NCBI GenBank assembly: GCA_022796875.1
Contig: JAAWJJ010000035.1
Location: 1-37,699, forward strand
Length of the DNA: 37,699 nucleotides
Direction: 5' to 3'
Source of the DNA: Eubacterium sp.
GTDB taxonomy: Bacteria > Bacillota > Clostridia > Lachnospirales > Lachnospiraceae
Shown here piece by piece: positions 8,024 through 15,179 of this stretch. The notes under the pieces were generated by a model. The model saw nothing but the letters and a program-made list of their open reading frames with translations, searched no databases and had not been told where the DNA came from. Within the stretch, counting starts at the first letter, position 1. The number at the start of each line of letters is the position of its first letter. A program made the position numbers and the translations under genes.

Positions 8024-8846
8024 ACTGTTAGCCGCAAATTTTTTGCGTTTAAAGAAAAACATATGTTTCTGGGGCGGTTTTTTATTTATGATAGCCTCCG
8101 GAATACTTATTCCTGCGATGCGTTATGCAAAAATGACGCACTCGGGATTCCACTATACGCTGGAAGACGGATTTTTTAACGGTATTCTTTTCATCGTTAT
8201 TTTCCTTTCTGTCTTTTGCAGTCTGTTTATGGGAACCGAATACAGCGACGGGACGATTCGCAACAAGATTATCATCGGGCATAAGCGTACGGATATTTAT
8301 CTTTCCAATTTGCTTACATGCCTGTTTGTTTCCCTGATTATGTGTTTTGCCCATTTCGCCGCATACCTTTGCGTCGGAATCCCGCTGTTCGGATTTTTTG
8401 AAATCGATTTGAAAGTGATTCTTTTATTTCTGTTTACTGTGATGATACTGGCATTTGCATTTTCTGCAATTTTTACAATGATTGCGATGGCAATCTCCAA
8501 CAAAGCCCTGGTTTCTGTCATTTGCATTTTAAGTACTTTCCTCCTGATTTTCATCGGCTCCTACCTCAATAACCGGTTAATGGAACCAGAAACCTACTCC
8601 GCTTATATCCCCGCGGAAAACGGCGCGGTTTCGGAAGCCGTGGAAGAAAAAAATCCTACCTATCTAAGCGGGAAGAAACGGGAAGTATATCAGTTTGTTT
8701 TTGATTTCCTGCCGGGCGGGCAGTTGGTGCAATGCACAATGATGACCGCCGTACATCCGTATCGGCTGAGTGCGTATTCCGCCGTCATTTTTGCCGGAAC
8801 AACACTCGTGGGCGCCGTCCTGTTCCGGCGAAAAGATATTAAGTAA
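8016..8846 (+). CDS. ABC-2 family permease
   Basis: 276 residues with about six hydrophobic segments: residues 15-37, 52-75, 95-120, 130-155, 165-185 and a last one near 250-270. There is an extracytoplasmic loop between segments five and six. The ATG at 8016 is chosen because GGAGGT stands 8 bases upstream, inside the ATPase gene; an earlier in-frame start at 7998 lacks this. Length, topology and coupling to a BcrA-like ATPase fit the BcrB/CprB-type permeases of peptide-immunity transporters. Sequence alone does not give the substrate. Confidence 0.88.
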   Translation: MSRLLAANFLRLKKNICFWGGFLFMIASGILIPAMRYAKMTHSGFHYTLEDGFFNGILFIVIFLSVFCSLFMGTEYSDGTIRNKIIIGHKRTDIYLSNLLTCLFVSLIMCFAHFAAYLCVGIPLFGFFEIDLKVILLFLFTVMILAFAFSAIFTMIAMAISNKALVSVICILSTFLLIFIGSYLNNRLMEPETYSAYIPAENGAVSEAVEEKNPTYLSGKKREVYQFVFDFLPGGQLVQCTMMTAVHPYRLSAYSAVIFAGTTLVGAVLFRRKDIK

Positions 8847-8865
8847 TAATATGAAACCATGACCC

Positions 8866-8918
8866 CGGCGTACCGGTTGTCCGATATTTCAGGCGCTTAC
8901 CGGGCGGACGGTACGCCG
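8866..8918 (+). repeat. Long inverted repeat between permease and kinase genes
   Basis: CGGCGTACCG (8866-8875) and CGGTACGCCG (8909-8918) pair perfectly. Inside them GTCCG and CGGAC can pair too. A short ATTTT follows. It could act as partial terminator or RNA-processing signal that lowers kinase expression relative to the transporter. Confidence 0.7.
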
Positions 8919-8938
8919 ATTTTGAAAGGAGCGACGTC

Positions 8939-9829
8939 GTGATCTGGCTTTTCCTGTTGTGTTTTATTCTCATATTGGTTGTTATCATACTCTGTATAAA
9001 AATCTTTCTGATGCAAAAATCAATCGGGGAAATACGCAGCGGCTTTTCCGAAAAGCTGCATACGGATACCAACACGCTGATAACCGTTTTCAGCCGTGAC
9101 AAATCCGTGCGGCTGCTTGCCGCAGATATCAATTCCCAGTTAAAAGAACTGCGAAAACAACGTCATCGGTTTGTACAGGGAGATCTGGAACTGAAAAACG
9201 CGATTACAAATATTTCACATGACCTGCGCACACCCCTTACGGCGATCAACGGTTATCTGGATTTGCTGGACGACGCTCCAAAAAACGACGACGTGAAGCG
9301 TTACCTCGATATTATCAAAAACCGCACCAACGCTTTGCAGCAACTGACGGAAGAACTGTTCCGCTATTCTGTCATAACATCACCCGAACACGACGCCCTC
9401 CCGGAACCGGTAACAGTAAACAGCGTTTTGGAAGAAAGCATCGCCGGGTTTTACGCTGCCCTGCAGCAGCGAAAGATTACTCCGGTGATCCGTATTACAG
9501 AAATCCCGGTCTGCCGCACTCTTAACCGTGCGGCATTATCCCGAGTTTTTTCCAACCTGATCAGCAACGCTCTCAAATACAGCGATGGCGATTTGTCCAT
9601 CACCCTGGTGGAAACCGGATGGATCACTTTTTCCAACACGGCTTCCGCCTTAAACGAAGTGCAGGCAGCACAGCTTTTCGACCGGTTCTATACCGTTGAA
9701 AATGCCAGAAAATCGACAGGCCTGGGGCTGTCGATCGCAAAATCGTTACTGGAGCAGATGAATGGGACGATGGAGGCACAATATGAAAACGGGCGGTTAA
9801 GTATTTCCATACTGCTGCCCGAGGGGTAG
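8939..9829 (+). CDS. Sensor histidine kinase with a single N-terminal membrane segment
   Basis: 296 residues from a GTG at 8939; AAGGAG stands 7 bases upstream. One hydrophobic segment (residues 2-24) is followed by a short linker and the kinase core: H-box NISHDLRTPLTAI (His 94), N-box SNLISNALKYSDG, and GLGLSIAKSLLEQM. The D/F box is shortened (TFSNTA) but the ATP lid is recognisable. With hardly any extracellular part, it probably senses through the membrane or through the neighbouring transporter, as intramembrane-sensing kinases of BceS/CprK type do. It is the last gene of the plus-strand module. Confidence 0.92.
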   Translation: MIWLFLLCFILILVVIILCIKIFLMQKSIGEIRSGFSEKLHTDTNTLITVFSRDKSVRLLAADINSQLKELRKQRHRFVQGDLELKNAITNISHDLRTPLTAINGYLDLLDDAPKNDDVKRYLDIIKNRTNALQQLTEELFRYSVITSPEHDALPEPVTVNSVLEESIAGFYAALQQRKITPVIRITEIPVCRTLNRAALSRVFSNLISNALKYSDGDLSITLVETGWITFSNTASALNEVQAAQLFDRFYTVENARKSTGLGLSIAKSLLEQMNGTMEAQYENGRLSISILLPEG

Positions 9830-10053
9830 AAAAACGTGTTTCTTTTCTTGTCATAATATTTCAAAAACATTTCACCGGCATAGTGTTTTATTCACTGCAT
9901 GGAAGACATTACCCGCTTTATATGATAAAATATTAAATAATTATGCATCTTAAGAAAGATACACAAAAAATCAATTCCGTTTCGAAACATATGGCCTGGA
10001 AAGAACGGCAAAAAAACCTGATGTTGAAATTCCTGTATCGGTAAATTATCCAT

Positions 10054-10086
10054 AATATAACCACTCTTTCCAGTCAGTTATATTTT
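10054..10086. terminator. Weak bidirectional hairpin between convergent genes
   Basis: AATATAAC (10054-10061) pairs with GTTATATT (10077-10084) and is followed by TTTT. It is the only hairpin found between the plus-strand kinase and the minus-strand Fic gene. The rest of 9830-10053 is AT-rich with nothing recognisable. Confidence 0.4.
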
Positions 10087-10109
10087 AATGTCTTTCACGA
10101 ATAATATCA

Positions 10110-11159
10110 TCATTTACTTTTTATATATTTCGTATTTCTGGCCGCTCCCAACCGACGAATCGTTTGCTCCCGCATCATGTTCCCCAGAACTGCTTCTATT
10201 GTAGTCGGACTGACGTCCGGAAGCATTTTACAGATGTCGGCTTTGGATATCGGCACCGAACTGCCAAGCACTGTCTGCTCGATTCTTTCTTTTTTCGTAA
10301 GCCGCCGGCCGGTTTCCCCTGCAAGACTTTCCCTGAGTTTTTGATAACACGACTGCAGCGCAGATAAAAAGTTCTGAACAAACGGAAAATAGTCGTTATT
10401 GCCGCTTTCCCAGCCGATCGACGACTGATGGAACGCTTCATCATAATCAGATTTATCCCTGCTGAATACCTCTTCCAAAGCCGCATATTTTCCAACGTCA
10501 AAGCCGTTTTGGAAAAGCAGCAACGCGCAAAGCAGTCTGGACATCCGCACATTTCCATACTCAAACGGATGAAGACACAAAAAATCCAACACCACGCACG
10601 GAATCAATAACAGCGGATTTGTTTCACCGTTCCCGATCGCTTCCTTATAAGCAAGTTCCAACTGTTTCACCGCTTCCCCGGCTTCAGATACAGGCGTCAG
10701 ATAAAACCGGTTTCCCCGGCTGTTTTCCGGTTGAAAGCCTATCCCGACTCCATCTTGTGTCCTGTAACGTCCGTCCGTCTTACCCTCGACAAAAGAAAAC
10801 AATATCTCATGCAGTTTTCGTAATTCATCACTGGAAAAATCCATATGTACATAATTCTTTTGAATCGCCTGCAATGCATTCCGATATCCGGCAATTTCCG
10901 CTTCATTGCAATTGCGGCAGTCGCTGTTCTGCGTTACTATTTCCCGAAGACGAACGTCGCTTGTCACAATTCCTGCTAACGCATTAGCATATTTTACAGA
11001 CTGCATCCTGGCATCTGCTTCCAATTTCAAAAACGCTTTGTCTGAATCTTCTTTTCGCGCTGTTACCATTGCTTTCACAGCATAAATGTCCGTGATCAGA
11101 TTCAGCAGATTTGCCGGCAATAATCCGCTATTTAAAAAAGAATAATCAAATTTACGCAT
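10110..11159 (-). CDS. Fic-domain protein with altered active-site motif
   Basis: 349 residues from the ATG at 11159, which has GGAGG 7 bases upstream; an earlier ATG at 11213 lies in the -35 region and is rejected. An N-terminal helical part precedes the Fic core. The Fic motif reads HPFEYGNVRMSR (about 197-208) where the consensus is HPFx(D/E)GNGRxxR: the acidic metal ligand is Tyr and the second Gly is Val. The N-terminal inhibitory motif that normally reads (S/T)xxxEG appears as NALAG, without the Glu. A C-terminal winged helix (about 300-349) suggests DNA binding. The fold call is confident; classical AMPylation is doubtful. Regulation by its own winged helix is possible. Confidence 0.88.
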   Translation of the reverse strand: MRKFDYSFLNSGLLPANLLNLITDIYAVKAMVTARKEDSDKAFLKLEADARMQSVKYANALAGIVTSDVRLREIVTQNSDCRNCNEAEIAGYRNALQAIQKNYVHMDFSSDELRKLHEILFSFVEGKTDGRYRTQDGVGIGFQPENSRGNRFYLTPVSEAGEAVKQLELAYKEAIGNGETNPLLLIPCVVLDFLCLHPFEYGNVRMSRLLCALLLFQNGFDVGKYAALEEVFSRDKSDYDEAFHQSSIGWESGNNDYFPFVQNFLSALQSCYQKLRESLAGETGRRLTKKERIEQTVLGSSVPISKADICKMLPDVSPTTIEAVLGNMMREQTIRRLGAARNTKYIKSK

Positions 11160-11184
11160 ACAATTTCCTCCATATCTGCATATA

Positions 11185-11213
11185 ATTATATGAGTCATAT
11201 GCAAAAAGGTCAA
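11185..11213 (-). promoter_or_regulatory. Promoter of the Fic gene
   Basis: On the minus strand TTGACC (forward 11208-11213) and TATAAT (forward 11185-11190) are exactly 17 bases apart. The inverted pair GCATAT/ATATGC sits across the -10 and spacer and could be an operator. Confidence 0.8.
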
Positions 11214-11271
11214 TATATTACTTTCTCCTCCCCGTGAAAAGCAACGACGTTACTATATTCCTCCTGTATTC

Positions 11272-11314
11272 TTCTTGTAATTTTCTTGTAATGGATATTC
11301 CTTCATGCTATGAT
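11272..11314 (+). promoter_or_regulatory. Promoter with 11-bp-spaced direct repeats, for candidate small RNA
   Basis: TTGTAA (11286-11291) and TATGAT (11309-11314) are 17 bases apart. TTCTTGTAAT occurs at 11272 and again at 11283; the second copy contains the -35. One-turn direct repeats at the -35 suggest control by an OmpR-type regulator. Confidence 0.6.
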
Positions 11315-11320
11315 TGAAGC

Positions 11321-11406
11321 ACAACAATTTTGTAAACGGCTGTTGTCCCTGATGCATAATCCGGCACACATAAAAACGGACCGTCCATCAGGACCGTCCG
11401 TTTTCA
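11321..11406 (+). ncRNA. Candidate small RNA of about 86 nt
   Basis: The predicted start falls 7 bases after a good -10 box. The transcript opens with hairpin ACAACA/TGTTGT (11321-11326 with 11341-11346). It ends with a strong terminator stem (11373-11386 with 11391-11404, one C-C mismatch, ATCA loop) and TTTT. No ORF with a ribosome-binding site lies inside. The terminator works on paper in both directions. This fills most of the gap between the Fic gene and the next gene. An alternative is the leader of a lost gene. Confidence 0.5.
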
Positions 11407-11476
11407 TAGTAACAATAGATGATTTGTAAGATAGGATTTCTATTGTTTTGGATAAGAAAAGCCACTTCAAATAATA

Positions 11477-11499
11477 GAATTCTCGCTTCGCGAGAGTTT
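11477..11499 (-). terminator. Possible terminator after the A9-tract gene
   Basis: A 10-bp stem (11477-11486 with 11490-11499, two wobbles, TTC loop) lies 32 bases past the stop of the minus-strand gene. The following minus-strand sequence is only moderately T-rich. Confidence 0.4.
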
Positions 11500-11530
11500 A
11501 TTATCATAAATAAAAGCTGGTTATTTGCTG

Positions 11531-12202
11531 CTATTCAGGCATCTTCCTTTCAAAAGATACCCCTTTGTAATTATTGGCATCAGATAAATCTGCAGGTGAA
11601 CAAATCTTACAGATAATCGGTGTTCCTGATAACCTTTCACCAGAACAGTCCCAAATATCATACGTGAATATAAATGCAACTTCCTCTTTGGGCGGAACCT
11701 CAATCTTAACCTCCCAATGCTGCGACATTTTATTCGTAGGAATAAGCTCCCATTCTCTGAAAAAAGCCCTTCTCTCAAAATCCGTTATTTTATTCGACTT
11801 GTAATCTCCGGATCCTTTTTGCGTTGACGAGGTAGACCATTTCCATGATATTATCTTAGGTTCCTGCGCCTGCTGCACTGCAAGTTTGGAATCCTCTTTT
11901 GAACCACTTGCAGCTATACCTGAACTTCCAAACAGGTAATCATCAAATCTGCTGATATACTTTCGTTTATTCGGAATCGAATCCAAATTTACAGATTCCT
12001 CACAAAAATAATAGTGCTGGTTTTTCGTATTTGCTATACCTGCCAGGCTCAGCCTTGCTTTACAAAGCTTATCCTGATTATTTTCCGTTTCATCCTTTAC
12101 AGATGCATGTGTGAGAAACCGAAATTTGTACAGCCATGTACCATCTTCTTTCAATGCCTGTGAGTTAACAAAAAGTACATTTGTATCAGATATCATTACC
12201 AT
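11531..12202 (-). CDS. Unrecognised protein, 5' end probably frameshifted at an A9 tract
   Basis: The open frame encodes 223 hydrophilic residues with no membrane segment or signal. The C-terminal 70 residues look beta-rich (WEVKIEVPPKEEVAFIFTYD). I recognise no family. The first ATG in frame (12202) has only a poor ribosome-binding site. A much better start is an ATG at 12239, with AAAGGA 7 bases upstream, but it is out of frame because of a run of nine A on the coding strand (forward 12223-12231). With eight A, the product would begin MNLKKTAALDDEMVM and continue in frame. So the gene is a frameshift mutant, phase variable, read by slippage, or carries a sequencing error. It is the last gene of the LytTR locus on this strand. 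Confidence 0.6.
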   Translation of the reverse strand: MVMISDTNVLFVNSQALKEDGTWLYKFRFLTHASVKDETENNQDKLCKARLSLAGIANTKNQHYYFCEESVNLDSIPNKRKYISRFDDYLFGSSGIAASGSKEDSKLAVQQAQEPKIISWKWSTSSTQKGSGDYKSNKITDFERRAFFREWELIPTNKMSQHWEVKIEVPPKEEVAFIFTYDIWDCSGERLSGTPIICKICSPADLSDANNYKGVSFERKMPE

Positions 12203-12222
12203 TTCATCATCTAAAGCAGCCG

Positions 12223-12231
12223 TTTTTTTTT
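12223..12231 (-). repeat. A9 homopolymer at the start of a gene
   Basis: Nine consecutive A on the coding (minus) strand, just after codon 2 or 3 of the best-placed start (ATG 12239). It separates the start and its ribosome-binding site from the long open frame by one base. Confidence 0.9.
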
Positions 12232-12383
12232 AAGTTCATTACACATTCCTTTAAGCAATAGTCACTCATTTGTCATCTTCTCCATTTCTCCGTTTTACAT
12301 TGTTTTCGGTTTCGTATATTCAATTTTGCAGATAAAGCGAATTATTCTGACTTTTCTTTTTCCTCCCTCCTATTTTTATTTAG

Positions 12384-12412
12384 ATTCTAGCATACTTCTT
12401 TTTCCGTGCCGA
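12384..12412 (-). promoter_or_regulatory. Candidate promoter of the A9-tract gene
   Basis: TCGGCA (forward 12407-12412) and TAGAAT (forward 12384-12389) on the minus strand, 17 bases apart. The leader would be about 138 bases. It contains an orphan GGAGGGAGGA at 12361-12370 with no start codon at proper distance. The rest of 12413-12523 holds AT-rich hairpins without a clear role. Confidence 0.4.
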
Positions 12413-12523
12413 CTCCTGTAAAATTTGGATATTGTTTTTGTAATAATTGGGTGTTTCAGAAAGGAACAGACCGTTTTTTTAAGAAAAAACATACCATATA
12501 TAGTATTTTTTTGATGAACTGAA

Positions 12524-12655
12524 TCAGTATCTTGTTTTACTGATTTTTTTTATGACAATTTTACTGTCTGTCAAAAATTCCTGCCGAATAGTAAAACTTT
12601 CCATTTCATCCATGTACCGGTCTTTATCCTGCCGTTCCATCCGAATGTCAATCAC
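12524..12655 (-). CDS. Possible 43-residue protein overlapping LytTR regulator stop
   Basis: A GTG at 12655 shares one base with the TAG of the LytTR regulator and opens 43 codons ending KKISKTRY. The product is charged, without a signal or membrane segment. The ribosome-binding site is poor, so stop-start coupling would be needed. An internal ATG at residue 6 is an alternative. No family recognised. It may simply be a chance ORF or the former tail of the regulator. Confidence 0.3.
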   Translation of the reverse strand: MIDIRMERQDKDRYMDEMESFTIRQEFLTDSKIVIKKISKTRY

Positions 12656-13356
12656 TACTTCGCCAAAAGCGCTTTCCGTACCATTTTCCGATTTGCCTTA
12701 CTGATCGAAAGTATCGTTCCGTTTACTAACTCCAATACTTCATATGCATAACGTTTTATATAGTCCATATTCACAATATAGGATTTATGGATCACTATAA
12801 AATTCTTCGGAAGCTTTTTGCAAATATCACTCAATTTTCCATAAAATGATTCCTCTCCGTCCTTTGTAATAATCCTGATCTTCCGTTTTTCACTGTAAAA
12901 ATACATAATATCATCATATGGAATAAAATAATAATCCGTCCCGACCTGAAATTCAAATTTCCGCTTATATCGATTAATCACCTTAAAAGAAAAATCCAAA
13001 ACCGAAATAATCTGTTCCTCTGTTACCGGTTTTATAAGAAGCTCCAGCGGATGTGCCTTAAATACCTGTTTTGTATACTTTTCTTTTTCGGTAAAAAACA
13101 CAATCTGCATATTGTAATCTCCCAAATCGTTCCTGATGTATTCCGCTACTTTCATCCCGGAATCGTTTGGCTGTTCCATCCCCAGAAATAACAGATCCAA
13201 TGAATTTCCACTTTTCAAATAATTGCAAAGTCCGCGTCCCGTAAACCATACATACGTTTCTGCCTGGATACCTTCGTCCTTTAAATATCGAATTATGCAG
13301 TCTTCTATTTCCGCACATATCTTTTTATCGTTCTCACATATCCCAATATTATACAT
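12655..13356 (-). CDS. LytTR-family regulator with Asp-less receiver
   Basis: 233 residues. The N-terminal half has the receiver fold: ICEND at residues 6-10 and the Lys in LLIKPVTEEQ. The phospho-acceptor position reads LLFLGMEQP: Gly59 replaces the Asp of the usual FLDIxMP. The codon is GGG, two changes away from an Asp codon. The C-terminal LytTR DNA-binding domain (about 130-233, FIVIHKSYIVNMDYIK) looks intact. GAGG stands 7 bases before the ATG. The gene follows the Trp-rich peptide gene. It probably binds DNA independently of phosphorylation, possibly competing with or heterodimerising with the intact LytTR regulator upstream. This is an inference. Confidence 0.88.
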   Translation of the reverse strand: MYNIGICENDKKICAEIEDCIIRYLKDEGIQAETYVWFTGRGLCNYLKSGNSLDLLFLGMEQPNDSGMKVAEYIRNDLGDYNMQIVFFTEKEKYTKQVFKAHPLELLIKPVTEEQIISVLDFSFKVINRYKRKFEFQVGTDYYFIPYDDIMYFYSEKRKIRIITKDGEESFYGKLSDICKKLPKNFIVIHKSYIVNMDYIKRYAYEVLELVNGTILSISKANRKMVRKALLAK

Positions 13357-13393
13357 TTTAATCCCTCAATTCTGTCTTTTTTGTTACAGGAAC

Positions 13394-13440
13394 AAGCGGC
13401 AGACACCGTTCTGATTTGCAAAAATATGGTACTGCCGCTT
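13394..13440 (-). repeat. Inverted repeat between peptide gene and regulator
   Basis: AAGCGGCAG (13394-13402) and CTGCCGCTT (13432-13440) pair perfectly over 9 bp with a 29-base loop. It lies in the 200-base untranslated stretch between the peptide stop and the regulator start and has no T run, so it may be an RNA-stability or processing element. Confidence 0.65.
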
Positions 13441-13557
13441 CTCCCTGCTTTTATAATACTTTTCACTTCATTTTTCTTCTTGATGTCGCTTTGAAATACA
13501 TTTCCCAATTTTCGGCTTTTACATCGGGAAAAAAGAAACAGGCTGCATTTTCTTTTT

Positions 13558-13620
13558 TTAGTGATTAAAAATCCATTTCCAGATTTCGTACCACCATTCG
13601 CTGCTGTTGTATGCTTCCAT
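13558..13620 (-). CDS. Trp-rich 20-residue peptide, candidate signal
   Basis: The minus-strand ATG at 13620 encodes MEAYNSSEWWYEIWKWIFNH and then TAA. AAAGGAGGAAA stands with its GGAGG core 8 bases upstream, one of the best ribosome-binding sites in the window. Four Trp and one Phe fall on positions (9, 10, 14, 16, 18) that could form a hydrophobic face. There is no Cys, no double-Gly leader and no signal peptide. The gene lies between the AgrC-like kinase and a LytTR regulator, and its upstream region carries a LytTR-type repeat and -10 box. Such placement is typical of autoinducing peptides. The WW pair recalls streptococcal XIP/ComS peptides, but those work through Rgg regulators. I know of no described family with this sequence. 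Confidence 0.7.
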   Translation of the reverse strand: MEAYNSSEWWYEIWKWIFNH

Positions 13621-13669
13621 TGTAGTTTCCTCCTTTCGTAAAAATAAAAGTTGTTCGTTTACAAAAAGA

Positions 13670-13738
13670 AGTATACTGCTCTTATTTCAAATAATCTACC
13701 GCTTACCCCGTCAACGGGCGTATTTCCCCATTAACGGT
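13670..13738 (-). promoter_or_regulatory. LytTR-type direct repeat and promoter of the peptide gene
   Basis: On the minus strand ACCGTTAAT (forward 13730-13738) matches the LytTR consensus [TA][AC][CA]GTTN[AG][TG] exactly. A second, weaker copy CCCGTTGAC (forward 13710-13718) follows after 11 bases. TATACT (forward 13670-13675) lies 34 bases past the second copy, with no good -35, as expected of an activator-dependent promoter. The start would be near 13663, giving a leader of about 42 bases. The first repeat abuts the stop of the kinase gene. Confidence 0.55.
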
Positions 13739-15021
13739 CAAACCGGCAAATACATTTCTGCTTTAAACCGGTTTTCCTCTGTAAATATACGGATCTCGCC
13801 ATGGTATTTGCTTACAATCTCCAGAACGATTTTCATTCCCCATCCGTGATCCCGACTGTTCGCCTTACTTGTTTTCAACATCCCGTTTTTATCGAAAACA
13901 GCTTCTTCCCTGCAGCTGTTTTCCAGCAGGATACAGGCAAACCGTTCTCCGCGCCTGACTATAAAAGTGATCTTTGCGTCTTCTATATCTTTCACGGCTT
14001 CGGCTGCATTTTTTACAAGATTGGATACCAGCGCGCACATATCTTTTTGGGAAATATGTTCTGTTTCTCCAATATAACCGGATACTTTCACATCGGCTTC
14101 TTTTGAAAGCGGTACGAAATAATAGTTGATAATGACATTAATGATCTCATTCCCAATGTCATACTGTTTTGCGGAAATACTGCTGATATCTTCCAGTAAC
14201 TCAGCAATATACGATTCCGCATTGCCATATTCATTTTTCTGAAACAGGCTTTTAACAACGAGCAAATGATTGACAATATCATGCCTGAACTTACGTGTAT
14301 CCTGCTCTTTCTTTAACATCTGTCCAAAATACTCTTTTTGCTGTTCGTTGTATTCCCGGGTCACCTGTTCATACAATTTATATTCCTGCGTCTTTTGAAA
14401 ATAATGCTCAAACAATATAATCAATATAACTGTCGCTATTCCTGCAAATACCGTAAGCAATACTCCGGTTCTTATATACTCCTGCGTTGCCATATCACGC
14501 GAGAAGAAAAAGAAACAACTGAGCATCAATAAAAATATGCCCAACATGCCCATCATCAATATCCATATTTTCCATGATAATTGCAGTAAAGAAATTTTTA
14601 TTTTCCGTCCGATCAGAACATAATACAAAAACAATCCGCACTGAATAAAAACCAGACACAATACTCTTTCAATAAAACGGTCGTTCCATATCCCAAACAC
14701 AATGACCATTTGCCTGACAATAATTTCTATCATGCTGATCATTAAAAGCGAAATAATCCACATCTTTACTAAATCTCTCAGTTCCGTGCGGAAAAGAAAA
14801 TAAAAAATACTGATTATCACAGCCTGTAAAAACAAAAAGGTTGCTTTAAAATCTAACCCGCTAAAGATTGCCGTCAGATAGATCCCAAATGTTACAAGTA
14901 CCATAAGAAGCCGTTTCTTCATTGCCGCAATATGTATTTTCATATTCAAAATGGCAATAACAAATAAAACGTATTCTACAATCGTTAATAAATCCAATAT
15001 TAATTGTGGTATTTCATTCAT
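13738..15021 (-). CDS. AgrC-like GHKL sensor histidine kinase
   Basis: 427 residues. The first 205 are hydrophobic with about six membrane segments, the architecture of peptide-sensing kinases (AgrC, ComD, PlnB type). A coiled linker leads to RKFRHDIVNHLLVV (phospho-accepting His about 247), N-box NLVKNAAEAVKD, and a GHKL ATP-lid with DHGWGMKIV. All key residues are present. A GGGGAT ribosome-binding site precedes the ATG. The gene follows the intact LytTR regulator by 158 bases and precedes the peptide gene by 117 bases. No AgrB-like peptidase or peptide exporter is encoded nearby, so the ligand may need no such processing or may use a distant transporter. Confidence 0.9.
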   Translation of the reverse strand: MNEIPQLILDLLTIVEYVLFVIAILNMKIHIAAMKKRLLMVLVTFGIYLTAIFSGLDFKATFLFLQAVIISIFYFLFRTELRDLVKMWIISLLMISMIEIIVRQMVIVFGIWNDRFIERVLCLVFIQCGLFLYYVLIGRKIKISLLQLSWKIWILMMGMLGIFLLMLSCFFFFSRDMATQEYIRTGVLLTVFAGIATVILIILFEHYFQKTQEYKLYEQVTREYNEQQKEYFGQMLKKEQDTRKFRHDIVNHLLVVKSLFQKNEYGNAESYIAELLEDISSISAKQYDIGNEIINVIINYYFVPLSKEADVKVSGYIGETEHISQKDMCALVSNLVKNAAEAVKDIEDAKITFIVRRGERFACILLENSCREEAVFDKNGMLKTSKANSRDHGWGMKIVLEIVSKYHGEIRIFTEENRFKAEMYLPV

Positions 15022-15179
15022 TTCTTTATCCCCATATTTATCCTTTGTATGTATCCCTACATTTTTCCTAATATTTACCCTCTCTCTTTATTTCACGATC
15101 CGCCTTTATTGTATGTCCCTTATAATCCCCCTTTCTCCTTATTCTTCGTATTATCTGATGCCCCGGTGCGTCTACATTT

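Noticed and set aside
9943..10044. 33-codon plus-strand ORF after the second histidine kinase
   Set aside because: ATG without any ribosome-binding site in an AT-rich gap; composition basic but no recognisable features.
12240..12308. 20-codon minus-strand ORF MSDYCLKECVMNLKKNGCFR, in the other frame before the A9-tract gene
   Set aside because: It runs through the A9 tract and stops at once; a better explanation is the frameshifted start of the downstream gene. A peptide role cannot be fully excluded.
12522..12551. Hairpin AATCAGTA/TACTGATT followed by T8, read as plus-strand terminator
   Set aside because: No plus-strand gene or promoter lies upstream; on the minus strand there is no T run. 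It overlaps the end of a possible small ORF.
13305..13508. 67-codon minus-strand frame between the peptide gene and the LytTR regulator
   Set aside because: It needs a TTG start without a good ribosome-binding site, overlaps the regulator start by 52 bases, and contains the AAGCGGCAG hairpin; probably chance.
13558..13620. AgrD-type cyclic lactone precursor
   Set aside because: The peptide has no Cys or Ser in the right setting, no acidic C-terminal tail, and no AgrB gene is present.
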